Below, piece after piece: positions 42,229 through 56,100 of a DNA stretch of 64,000 bases (position 1 is the stretch's first letter; each line of letters opens with the position of its first letter). The translations under genes and the position numbers were made by a program. The notes under the pieces are model-generated. The model saw only the letters and a program-made list of their open reading frames with translations, was not told where the DNA came from and did not search any database. The stretch is from Chimonanthus salicifolius (taxonomy: Eukaryota; Streptophyta; Magnoliopsida; Laurales; Calycanthaceae): positions 26,887,175 through 26,951,174 of the forward strand of contig CM023540.1 in the NCBI GenBank assembly GCA_013350335.1. Reading direction: 5' to 3'.

Positions 42229-45200
42229 AGAGAGAATACAACTGCCACCATTTATATCATCTGATCATAGTTAAGCCAAACTAAAAGGGATCAGCCCACA
42301 AAAGTGGAAGGCTCCCACCTTTTGACGCCTAATATACTTCAGTAAAAAATACCGGAAGGGTCCAAGACAAGGAAAAGAGGCAAACAACGACATACCAAAC
42401 AGGTGAAACAAAATGGTAATGAAGAAAAAAGTGGTCAACTGATTCATCATTATTCCAAGACAGAAAACGCATTTTGGAGGCAAAGTTCCTAGATTTCAAG
42501 TTATTGAAAGTAAGGATCTTATTAGAAAAAGTTATCTAGCAAAACGCTTACCTTTAATGGGGCAGAAGATTTCCAAATAGATTTAATGAAAAGGAAGAAG
42601 ATGAGATGGGATTGATAAGGAAAATGACAAAATATTTTACATCAAAACATAAAATGCAAAAGTAACAACAATAACTTGCTTGGACTTATTTCCAAGCTGC
42701 TACAAATTCCAAGACATTATCTTAATAAACTCTCAGCTGCCTCACTGATATTGTGTTTTGCTAAAAGGTGATTACAACTATGTTATCCATTTAAAAAGTT
42801 GAGTACAAGAACGCCCCCAAGGAAGAGCACTTTGGTTCCTCTATATAAGACTAAGAAGATACAAAACTATACAAAATTCAACCTATAAAGTTACAAGTCA
42901 GTAGGGCGTAACTCAAGCAAGGTGGGGTTAGAATCTGGGCTTAGACCAAAACTGACTTGCATTCATAGAGGTCACCCTGAGATGGCCAGACTTGACCAAG
43001 CACAGGCCCAATACTTGGCTGGCCAAGAAAACTCGGGCTTAGTCAAGTTCAGTCTTTCTCAGCCCAAGATCTAGCAAGTTTGTGTGTGTGCGCACATGTG
43101 CTCGTGTTTGTATGCATAAAATAAAACAGACTTTTGAGTTTTACAGGTTTGAGCTTTCAAGTCAGGCCTGGGCTTTCAGATGACTAGCCTTGAGCCTTGA
43201 TAAAGTGCTCAATTTTTTCACTCAAGCCCTGATTTTCAAGCATTTTTGGGGAAGGCCAAGTATGGCTCTGACCCAAGTTGCTTCCCTATGAGTCAGGTGT
43301 AGAAACTTTGGGAGAGAGTAATATAGCAAAGTCAAAGACAAAATTCCAATATCTTGAAGATTTATGCCACCTCAATCCACAATAAATGCCTTTCCTTTTA
43401 TTTTTATTTTTCTGTTGAGAGGGTGAATGAATTTTTTTGAAGGAAATGAGAACTGTACATAAGGTATTTATTGGTATAAAGAAGCCACATAATAACGTGT
43501 GGTTAAGTAATAAACCTGGTAAATAGTGAAGCAAGCGATGGATATAACTAATAATATTATCCACACGTATGGAGAAGCAACACTATAAGGTGTGGGGAGA
43601 GAAAACTAAGTTCCTAGTTGGAGTTGAGCTACACCAACATCCATCTTGAGCTCTTATTTATTTCCATTTGTCATGGACAATTGGGAAGAAAAAGTTCAGA
43701 ATGATGTTTCTTGGTGTATGTTATTCACTGTTGATGTGCCACTGGACCAATGAACAAATCATGTGATTTCAACAAGAAGCTTCTGATCAAATGGTTTGAA
43801 AATTAGTAAAATGAAAACAAAATAGATGGGTGAAAAGACAATATAAAGAGTACAGGTTCAATGAATGTAAGAGCTGGACGGGTGATCATAAGAAAACAAA
43901 ATTCTAACAATTGGGAGTTGAAACTACTACAGAACAAAATAGATGACTTTAAAAGGATACACAAACATGATCATTGCAATGTAGACAAAGTGGAGACACG
44001 CTCTTGGGGTGTTCGCACAATTTTTAAGTATCAATTCCAGGGACATTTTGATGAGACGACAGATAACAACTAAATAAGCATACGAAGCTTGCAAGGCAGT
44101 ATAAGAATGACAAGACATTAAATGCAATTAACCAAAAATACAGTGAAAAAAACATATCCAAGAATGAATATGTGGAGTAACACAAGAAAGGATAGAACCA
44201 GGAATGTCCACATACAAGGAAATCTATGGGTTGCAAAAGCCTGTAGGCAGTTGCCAAGTGCTCACTATTGCAATAACAAAGTTTGCAGGTTTGAGTCACA
44301 ATACAAGGATGGATTCTAATATGGATGGGTCTTCCCTGTATGTGGAAATTCCCCCTTTTTCTTCGGTCTTTTGTATTCTTTTTCTTGCGCACTTCTTATG
44401 TCTTGTGACTATTTCAAAAAAAAATTATGATGTTGATGACATTGACAACAATGATGATGAAATATGAACATGAATGTCCTATACCACACTAATATCTAAT
44501 TCTATGTCAATACAAGTAGTTGAAAATCATCCATGTTAAATGCCAGCTACTAGCATCAAGCACTACCTCACCATGCATAGTAGTATCCATGTTTTCTAAA
44601 GATACTTCCTGGAAGTATACATAATGGGGTAAAATTGAGAATCAGAAATGAAACTAAGGTCTTTTTACAAAGCAAATATAATCTGAAAACAGATTCAGCA
44701 GGGGCTAACATGCAACCCGAACCTACAAGAGACATACCCAAGCCTAAAAGTGAGGAGCAAAATAGAAATCCCAATAGAGAAAAGTCCATCTTGTATGCTA
44801 TCTCCATGACAATGACACATCCACCAGCTACCATTAAATGTCTTGGAGAAGAGAAAACAAGATGCAATCTGCACATGGATAAGGGGAAAAAAGGGAATTA
44901 TTCATCCATCCTAAAATGAGATCCTGCCAAAGCAGGGAACATGTTATACAGTCAGCAAAGCAACCATGTACATTATACTTGAATCTTGAGTTTGTACATG
45001 CAAGGATGTTCTTAGGTGATTCGGAAAGTATATTTGCAGGGCTATCCAACATTAAATCTATTAACACAGAGGATCTCACGTTCATCTGTTTTCATAGTGA
45101 AGAAGAATTAAAAAAAAAATGGTGACGATGATGACAATGATGATAAGAAAATGGAAAAACATAAAAAAATTAACAAATAAAAGGGTTTGGATGGACTCCT

Positions 45201-48200
45201 ACACATCAATAAAGATTAGGAGTTCAATACATTTCAAAAGAAAGAGCAGTTGATTTCTAGTTTCTTCTAAATTGAAAGGTGTGTTTCATCTCCTTTTCCC
45301 AAAAAAGGTTATGTTTCATCTGTCAAACAGAGTCCAAATGACGCAGAATATAAGTGAAGTGTGCCCTAAAAGTGGTTATGACATTCAAATCCTAAATCTA
45401 CTGCTATATGTTCACAATGTCAAATGAAAGTACTGATTTAAGAAGAAAATATTATGTATTCAATGATTAAAACAAGATTTACACAAATAACATCACAAAA
45501 TCAAGAGATCTAAAGAAATCCATAGCATGCAAGTATATTAAACCCTAGAAGTAATCACAAATCAAGGTTAGGACTTCCAAATATCCGAAGATCATATTCA
45601 AGACATCTAAAATTCCCCACACAAGTGGAAAAGTAGAGATTCTCAATGAAAAATCAAGTCTGTCTTGAATCCAAAACCAACAACACTTAAAATAGGTCTA
45701 AGAAAGGGGTTGTTTGGGGTGTGGTGGGGGGGTTTGAACAAAGAAGTTCACTCTAGGGTAGGGTACTAGGTCAAGACACAAAATAGACCAAAAATTGATC
45801 AAACTGACCCTGTCCATACGGTCGTACAAACTTTCATATGTAGCAGATCGTATGGCCGGGTGGGGTTCATGTCGTGGAGGCCTGCAAAGCCCAGATTTGG
45901 CCTTGGTTGGGTTAGATTTGGATTTATTTGGGATTTTTGGGCTGTTTAATGAGATAAATTTGGGGAAAAGTTGGAGAAGAAGAGATTAGGAGGAGGAGAA
46001 AGGATCAAAAACACCTGATTTCCTCAGAGTTAGACAGCCAGTCTTCTCAAAAGAGTAAGCAAAAATTTCTTCACTTATATTCTATTATGAAATAATGAAT
46101 GTTTACAAGTATTTATAAGAAAACCTAAAAAACCCTAGAGGCACACCCATGTTTGCCACGTGTGAACAATACAAATCATTAAAAATAACTTATTACATTC
46201 CATAAAGTTGATACTCAAATAAAATAAAATGAACTTTGCAAGCAAACTACTATGACAACTCTGGGTCCATTTAACGGTTCGGATCAAGCCAACCACAATC
46301 CGACGGATGAAACAGTTTCCAAAACCCAATCTAATGAAACGAACAGTCAGATCAGGCCTTCCAAGCAATCTAATCACAGATCTATGTTGGGGATATTCAT
46401 AGCTGGATCTGTCTCTATCCATGATCAAATATATTAGAAATGCCAACAAAATCATTATCCAACCATGTTGAGAAAAAAATCTAGATTATGATGCATCTTT
46501 CTTCGCTGGCATCTCATGATGTCCTTATCACCAATTGACTCATTCTGAGTGAGTGTCATCAGCATACTGAATTAGTGACGCATCCATCTTGGAGACCTTA
46601 TTATTCATTGTACATTTGTACCTTGCATCAATAAAATTCCTTGGTTTCCATTTTAAAAAAGGGTCAAAATGACATGAAATTGCTAATGGGAGCTCTGTTA
46701 CTTCCCAAACAGCCCATGGTCATAAGCCATTAGCTAATAGGCTGGAGTTATAAATTCATGGTTTGGAGGATAAGTTATACAAGCTGTTCAAATCTACGGC
46801 AAATTTATATAAGTTCCGACTCGAGGAAATTTCTTTGAATTGAAGCTCAAGTCGAAGTAGATAGACAAGGATGACAAATATCTAAAATTCCACACTTTAA
46901 ATAGCATGAAGGAAAAGGTGACTTACTGAATTGAGTCGGACATTTTGATCCAAAAGTTATCATTTATGTGATATTCTTCTTTTGAAACGTACCACTTATG
47001 TGGCATTCATTCTTTACAAATCACTTTAAAAAAAAAAAGAAGAAGAAGCATTGCTTACAATCCAAATTATGAAGCCAATTAAAAGTAATCTTCCTCATAG
47101 AAAATTATGATATTCAAGCACCAAAAAAAAATGAACAGGCTTTCTATAAAAAAAATTAAGGGAAAAACTGTCATTGGCAATGTTCCCTTTGGCTACATTA
47201 GATCTAATGCTACCATGGACCACAAGGCAACAGAGATACAAGTCAAATTTGTCTTTTAACTGTAGGAGTCAAATTCTACAGTTACAATTAGTCCTATAAG
47301 GGTCAGTCATGTTAGCAGTCCTTGTACTGATCCTATCCTTCATAGCTTTAGCCTTCATCTTTAGTTATCTTACTGGCACCTGAGTTGTTGGTCTCCTAAA
47401 TAGATGCTGCCAAGGCTATTCATGAAAAGGCTGAACACTGCTATCGTTTATCTCTTCTGATTGTATTGATATTTAGAGAAATTTATAAAATAAGCCTTCT
47501 CTGATAATGAGATGTCAGTATTCTTACAATCAGGGTGTGACTTGTAAAAGTTCTCTGTCTATGAGTTGTGTAATGAAGGCCTGGATTTGGTCCTAACTTT
47601 TTTTCTTTTTTTGGCATTTGGTCGTAACTTTGCATGTATCTCCTGTGTGATCATATTCCATTTCTGTCGAGTGTTGTGTGGATTGAGCGCTAATATGGAA
47701 CTTCCTCATTTGAATCCTCAGCATCTACTATTATTCTTCACAACTGCATCATCATCATAAACATTTACCAAAATCAATCTTTTGGGATAAACTTTTCAAG
47801 TTCTACTTCTCCATTTGACCTTATCATAAACCATAAAGTCAGTCATTCCACTATAATTTTTCTCTATCCGTTCTCCGCACGTTTTCAATAGTTTACCTCT
47901 CCTCCTTAGGTTTGCAACTTGTACACTCTTTACTCTACATACCACAGTCAAACCATCTTAGACGAGTTTCTCTCGTTGTCATCTACTGGAGCTAACTTTA
48001 CACTATCTCTAATATGGTCATTTCAACTCTATCTTTTAGAGTCAATCCACTCATCCAACATAGCATGAGCATCTCAGTTACCCTAAATTTGTCTATTTTC
48101 CTTTCTTCATTGTCCAACACTCTCCTCCATAGAGCATTTCAGATCTAAAAATTGTTTTATAAAATCATTGTTTTAAGCAATATGAGAACCTTTTATCACA

Positions 48201-49070
48201 CAAAACTTCACTCGCTTGTCTACATTTTGTAAACCATGCTCTCATCCTATTAGTTATATCTAAGTTAGATCCTCCATGAGATTCTATCATAAAGCCCAAG
48301 TATCTAAATTTATCGCAATGCGATACTATATCATTTCCAATTTAAATCAAAATGCCCCCTCTATCTTATGTTCCACTAACATTAAAATCCATGTATTATG
48401 TTTCTATGCTACTAATTTGTAGACAATTTATCTCAAAAGTTTTCCTCCTAAGATTCCAACTTAATATTGAGGAGTTGTTCCATTTCAATGACTAATATTA
48501 TATCATTTGCAAAAAGCATACACTATAGATTTCATCTTGGATTCCTGATGTTAAGTTATCTATGATTAACACAAATAAGTATGGGCTTAACGCAAATCCC
48601 AAGTGGAGTCCCACTCCTACTGGGAACTATGTCTCTTAGCACACAGTTTTGACATCAGTAGTCACCCCATCATACTTGTATAATATACATATTTATTAAG
48701 AATGCATTTATTTTTTAGTGTTTTCCAAATCAAATTCCCTGGAACTCTGTCCCAAGCCTTTTCTCAGTTGATAAATACCTTGTGTATCCTCTTCTCTCTA
48801 AATTTCTCTATGAGTTGTCTTAGTACGAAGGTAGATTATGTTGTTGACCTACATAGTATAAATCCAAATTATGAAACTTTAGAAAGAATTCACCAAAGAG
48901 GTATACATACACATGGACCAGATGCCTTTCCTGAAGTCCACACCTTGGCAGTAACAACAATAGCAGCAAAATTAATAATAACAACAATAGAATGTAAATA
49001 TTTATATACAGTATATGTCTGAATTATAGAATATAAGAAAAATTAGAAAGTACAGTGCTAAGAAGTATAC

Positions 49071-49106
<36 letters not shown>

Positions 49107-50144
49107 CAAAAAATAAATAAATTCACAACCACACATGCAGGAAAATTTGCATATGCATGCTCATGATATTATTCACACAGACACACACCCACCATAACTT
49201 TTTAAAAGGTAACCATTACCAGTTTCCATCCACATGACATGCAGAAATTTATACATGCACAAACAGAGGCATCACAAACAAATAGCCAATAATAGCTCCA
49301 AAAGATTGGAAAAAATTAAGAATGCAAACTCGTATAAAAGGGAATTTAATGAGATATTAAAGGAAGATACCTCTCCTCAGCAATATTGTCAACATAAAAT
49401 ATTAATATAACTCCAAAAAGTATTGTGCTCAGATATGCCCAAGTTGGAAATGGCAACTTTGTGCTGCTATCAGGAGTTGAACCCTGCAATTATCCAAAAC
49501 ACAGAAACAAAACAATCTGTCATCAATCAAGACAATAAGGGTTAATGGGGCGTATGAGCATTTGCAATCACTACAAGAACAAAGAGTAAACATAGTTAAG
49601 TATAAGGATAAGGGACTCAGTTGGACGGGAAGCATAAACAGCTCTGACCTAAATAAGAACTCCCAACAAAGCTAGGGTTGCACCGGCCTGTTTATTGATC
49701 AAAGAACTAGGGTTGTCAACAGGTCAAGGTCCATGGTGGATGAGGACCAGTTTGATTATGTTTAAAAACTGGGACTGCAAATCCAACAAGAGTCACAGAA
49801 TAAAGGACCTGAACTAACACCTAATATGTTTCGCAGATCCAGATTTATACGGATACCAGATGGACCCAGATCCAGCCAGGTGGTATTTGGTATTTAGTTG
49901 TATTGAGATGAGATAATATAAGACGACATATAGATATGACCAAAACTAAAAAACCATCAGGTATACAGGCAGCAATTGTGGTCTGATTGAATGCAGAAAT
50001 GACCTACTTGTTATCTAAAAGGTCCACAGCCATGGATCCAAACCGGTAACCACTATTTATGGATTTGGTAACTGGGGATTCACAATATTACATCGCGTGG
50101 CACCTAAACAGGCATGTGTGTGTGTGAGAGAGAGACAGAGAGAC

Positions 50145-50193
<49 letters not shown>

Positions 50194-53100
50194 ACCACTA
50201 TAAAAGCTAAAAATGAAAATACAAGATAAACAAACTACTTACTATTATGGCATCCCACATGGCTAAAGGAAAGAGGAAGCAAGTGGCAGAGGCAATAGTT
50301 ATCGCATGAAGTCTCCTTTTAAGTTGATTCTGAATGTAGAAAGCAGTTACAACAAGATATCCCATATTCAGTAGGTAAAATGCAGAAGGCAACTTCCACA
50401 AAGACAAAATACCTTGAGTGACACCCGACGTGCAATAACGCGTCTTAGTGCTGATAAGATTCCAGCAGAAATTGGAATCATCATATCTTTTAACCCTGAA
50501 GTATCCTCCTTCCTAACTGACAATTCTATATCAGAGCTATCTTTAAAAGGTATTTTCTGGTCAAGTTTCTTCAATATTGAGGGAAATTTGATGCACTAAA
50601 CAACAATAAAAATGCTTAAAAAGAATCCTGTTTGAAAGGTTATATGTAATGCTTAAAACAAACCCTCCTCTGATTCTATTCAAAGAAAATAGGCTACCAA
50701 TGAAGTTCTCATCCTTATAAAAAAAATAGTAAAAATAATAAATAAATAAACCAAAAGTTAGATTGACCAATGGTTGATATTAGAATTTAGGTTTTAAAAA
50801 AGGTTTTCCTTATAAAATGAACGCCAAGTTGCATGAATAGACATTTTTTTATAATGTATTATTAAGGAAGCATCCTACCATAAATTGATGGGATAAATAG
50901 TTAGATGATGATGATGATGATGATGATGTATTATTAATGGAGCTCATGAATTTTTCTTGAAGGGAGGAAGTTTCATTCATTCTCTCCATTGACGAGCATT
51001 TGCAACTGTTTGTGTATATCTTGTGAGCAAAATGGAATTTGACTTCCCTTGGTTTCTAATCACATGGTGCCATATACACACAATAAGTAGGAACTGAGAA
51101 ATGATCTAATGCAACAAAGTTGCTAACTTGGATCTGCATGTGACCCACTTTTTACAGTCCTACTTTTACAAGAAAACCACCACCAATGAACTGCCAAACA
51201 TAAAAATATCACTCAAGTCAAAGTTATATTCACCCTGGGATTGGACACAGAATACATGTCATGCGTTTTCCTCTTTTTTCTTTTTTGGACCCGAAACATG
51301 GAAAACATATTTTAAACTCCCATATTTTATTAATCATACACTTTCACATATCCAATCCAGCATAATCTAATCCACCACCAAAATTTGGCACGTAACCAAA
51401 TATCACTTTACCGATATTTAAGCGTCCATTGAAGCCATATCCTCCGCTGTAACCGCGACCTCCGCTGTCGCCGCCACCGTCTCCACCCCTCCGATCTCCT
51501 TGGATGGAGGAGCCATTAGGGCCGGTGACGTTGACGGCCTTCGTGTGTCTGTCGTCCCCTTGTTGAACACCGAACTCCACCGTCTTGCCTTCGGAGAGGC
51601 TACAATAGCCGTAGGACATGATCGGCGACTGATGTACGAACAGATCTGGATTTCCGTCATTGGGAGTGATGAATCCAAAGCCTTTCTGGTCGTTAAACCA
51701 CTTCACGATTCCCGTCAATCTGCTGCCCTGCGCCATTTTCTGTATGGAAACCCTAATTCCTCTTCTTCCTCTCCTTCATGAAGAAAAGATGAGAGAAGAG
51801 AAGAGAAGAAGCCAAGAAAAACTCTAAATTCCTCTCACTTTTTCTTCTTCTACTTCCTTCAAAATATTACTTTCCTAATACCCTAAATCTATTACAACCA
51901 ATCATATAACCTTAACACAATCTAAATAATATCCTAACAAATCTTAACAACTACTATGTTCGCTAATAGAAACAAGAAAAACAAGTTATTAGAGTCAACT
52001 ATGTGTCTTTCATATGACCAATTCAACTATGACTTTTTATGGTGTGATCAATCCAAGAGAGAATATCAACCCAATTGGGGAACAATTCATAAGTGGTTGA
52101 TTTCAATGAAACAATTTTAGTTTCAGTTTCGTCAAGTTCCCAGCCAGTTAATGGTCAACGGATTTTATTGCAGTTTCTCTCAGAAACAAATCTATACAGA
52201 AAAGCAAAAAAAAAAAAAAATTATTTGCAGGATATATAATGGTGAATATGTCGCTGTAGCCCACCCTTGAGATAGGAAGAAGAATGCTCCCAACATCGCA
52301 ATGAGACCACTCATCTGCACAGATAAGCCATGTAAACTCATTTATTTTGCAAGAAAATTGATATCATTCCTCTCCTCTCAATGTGGATGGAAAAATCAGT
52401 AAATATCTCAGTATTACCTTTTTCCACAAGTGGCCCCTGCTTCCATACAGTACTGCAGATAAAACTCCAAGAACAGCACCTGAATACTCAGCCAATATAG
52501 CTCTGGAGTTCAATGACATTATGACACATTAACTCAGTCATAGTGCACAGTTTGTGGGTTTTTGGAAAGCTGATTAAAACCAACATGCATTCATAAAGGA
52601 GGTGGAGCCAATTGCACCTTCCAATATGGCTCAATCAGTTATTACTTCACTCCCAGGGCTAGCCCCACCTTCAGCATCCCTCTCCTTGCAATTACGGAAG
52701 CAACTCCAGGGATGGTCAACTCTCATAATGTAAAAAGCGGTAAGGCCCACAAACGAGTAATCTAGCATCTTTTTTCTTTGAAAAATAGGATGTCTGACTA
52801 TCAATTACCAGAAATTCCTGCTTCTTGTAGCAACTCCAGGGATGGCTGATTAAAATGTGACCTGGTCTGTACTTTGGCCCATTTGACCCACCCATTACCA
52901 AATTATCTAGTGCAACCCGGTGAAACACAAGCCCATCATCCATAGGTATTGTCAAACATATCTGTAACCTCTCAAAATTGTTTTCAATTTGAAGCATATA
53001 AAGGATTCATGTCCTAAATTGAAGTTTGATGTAATCATAAGTAATAAGCCCCATCCATAGATATATTGTCGAACGTATCTACAAGCCATTAGAGTGTGTG

Positions 53101-56100
53101 TGTGTGAAAGAGAGAGAAAGAGGTTCCATAATTCATGACAATGTCTTCCTTGCTCTACGATAGAATAACCTTTTACATGGTAGGCAGGTGCCTAGTGCAG
53201 CAAAAGAACTATGTTCTATTAAAAAGTTGGAATAAAACTTACCTAAGAGGACCACATGATTTAAGGCCCTTTCCCCATAATACAAAGTATAACGCTGTTA
53301 TGCCTCCATTTATAACAGATGGAATCACCTGAAACACTAACGCCCTTTCAAAAAGAACACGTAATTGAAATTATAGTGAACCCTGAAAAAAATCTCAAAC
53401 AGGGAAGCATACTGTTTCAAAGTAAGCAAAGGCATAGAACTTAAATAAACCTGTGAATTGGAGAGAGCCCTTCCTTTCCAAGGCTTTTGCAATGCTAGAA
53501 ACACTATAGCCGATGGAACCAAACAAGAGAAAACAAAAAAAGCAACTGAAGCCCCTTCCTGAGATAGGTAATGATACATGGCGTAAACAGACCATATTCT
53601 CATGAAATTGCCGACTAAATGAATTATCTGCAAAGGAGTGTGCCTACAAATAAAGATACACCAAAATAACAATTAAGAAGTATCACTTAAAGTAAATTTT
53701 CAAAACAAAAAAAAAAAAGTATCACTTAAAGTATCTACAGAACTAGGGATCTGTTTGGTACTTTGGTAGCTCATTCTATTGAAAGAATGAGATTGCTAAC
53801 ATGGCAATGAATGAGAATGGATATCTGAGAATGAGAATGACTAGTTCAAGCCTGTTTGGTAGTCCTGAAATGAATGGTATTCCAACATCTGTTTGGTAGA
53901 ACCAGTCTGGAATTATTTTTCATTCTCTGATTTTATTAAAACCTGTTTGATACTAATTTCTATGATAAAAAAATTCATAAAAATAAACAATTATTGGCAT
54001 ACATATTGACATTGTACCTGTAAAAAGAATTCAATACATTCATATAAAAAAAGCAAGCTTTTCCATAGAGATTCACATGAACATAGAAAGAGCATCATTC
54101 AACCTATTATCATTTGACTTGTAAACAGTGTCTCATATAACCCTATCAAGACAATTTACAAAAACAACATGTCCATCAAAATGAATTCCTGGTCAAAAAA
54201 CATTTCCTAAAAATGCTAAAAGACTTTTTGGATGTCTAAGTTATATTTTCAAGAAATACTAAAAGTTGTTTGGATCTAATTTTTGAAATTTGATAGAAAT
54301 CTTTTTAAATCTTTTAAGTGAAGAGTTAATACTCTAACTTTGTTATTTAAGTTATTTTAAACTTACTAACAATAAAATAATTATTTAGTTGATATAAGGC
54401 ATATAATTCTTTATTTACATAAGTAATTTTATATCCTAACAAACATTTACATCAAAGAAGACTTGTACATAAATATATTTGATCTAAAGTCTTAAAATAA
54501 TAGAAATAAACTGTTTTCTCTGTATTTCTTTTTAGATAATCATTCATTTTATGTTATTTGATCTAATGGCTAGAGATATTAAATGACTTAAATTTTTTAG
54601 TGTAACTTAACTAAGACAACTTCTTTTAATTAGAAAGGTTAAATTGGCTTAAAAGAACACTATTTGTTATATTTTAAAATATCCTAAATAACACTAATCA
54701 CCATGCAGCATACACCATCTACCATTCCCACAATTGGCAGAGACACACTTAATTGGGTTGTGTGAACATAGAGATGCTACCTCCTTTATGCAATTGAAAG
54801 ACTCAACAATGGAGATTACCTTTGACAATGCAGTGCAATTACTACTCAAATTTGAACTTAGACATGATTTCTTTTTCCAAAATTAACTTAGACATGATTT
54901 TCCTCCATTTCCTCTATTTGGGACATAGGTCTCTCCAATGAGGAATTTCCTCTAAAATTAAGTTTTAGACAAAACCTTGGTGTACCAAGACCTCTCTAGC
55001 ATCCCAGTTTCCTTCTCTTTACCATCTATCGCGTTTTCCGACAGGGGTCATTGCAGATTTCTACTCCATTTGCAGTGAAAAGGTTGTTTGGGACCTCTCC
55101 ATTTGATTTAACCTTCTTGACTCTGAGATAGACGACTTTGCATAGATGTTTCACATCATCTCTTACTGCTGGGTCTGTAGTTCTTTTGAGGCTTGTCTTG
55201 TGTGGTCGCCAGACCCGACTGGGTGCTTCTCTGTCAAATCTTTCTTTCTTTGGAGCAATTGGGTGACAATTCCAGCTTTTGTCAACCCTGCAATTTTGAC
55301 TTCCAAAGCTCCGCCTCGTGCAATCTGTTTCTTTTGGAGTGCCGATATGGGAAAAATCTTTACTCAAGACAACTTGCGAGAAAGATGATGAATCCTTTTT
55401 GTCTTCAAGCTTCGGAGGAGATTAATCACTTTCTTATCCACTAACCTTTCTCCTATTCTGTATGGAATTCTATGTTGGATAAGTTTGATGTGCTTTGGGT
55501 TATACCTTCTATGGTAATTGACTTATCTTATACTTGGGATATTGTCTTGGTCTCCCCAAAATGCTCCTCTCTGTGGCGATTGCCTCTCTTTGCCATTGTG
55601 TGGGGCTTATGGTGGGAACGTAAAAATAGAATCTTTAAGGATCAAGCCAAGTCAAGTGAAGAAGTTCCAAGAAGAATTTTTGTCAAGTGTGCCACTTGGG
55701 CTTCCTCCCTTATGGAATTCAGGAATACATCGATGAATGATATTTTGCGAGCCTGTAAAGAATGTATTGACATAGCATGAGTTCTTTTCTGTTTTGTCCA
55801 ATGGTGTATTAGGTTTGCCGGCTGTTTTGTACCTTTATTTCTTTTGCTTCCGTATTTGCACCTTTGGTGGCTCTTTTTCTATTAATATACTATCCATTCA
55901 AAAAATAAATAAATGCCTTAAGTGCAACCCCATCGAGGGAAGCCCCATGGGAGCAACCATGGATCCTTTGTATCTCTTGAACAGCATATCAAATCAATGA
56001 TATGTAAGTTACACTAGAAAGCTAGCTTAACCATCTTTGAGATGGTACATGGGTAGGGATGGCATCGGCCAGGCTTATGTTGTGGCGAGCCCTTGCCCAA

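Noticed and set aside
51418..51781. Overlapping frames on both strands at the cold-shock gene
   Set aside because: They are shadows of the GC-rich cold-shock frame, which has RNP motifs.
53395..53595. 66-codon minus-strand frame overlapping MTP12-like exon 2
   Set aside because: It is an out-of-frame shadow of exon 2.
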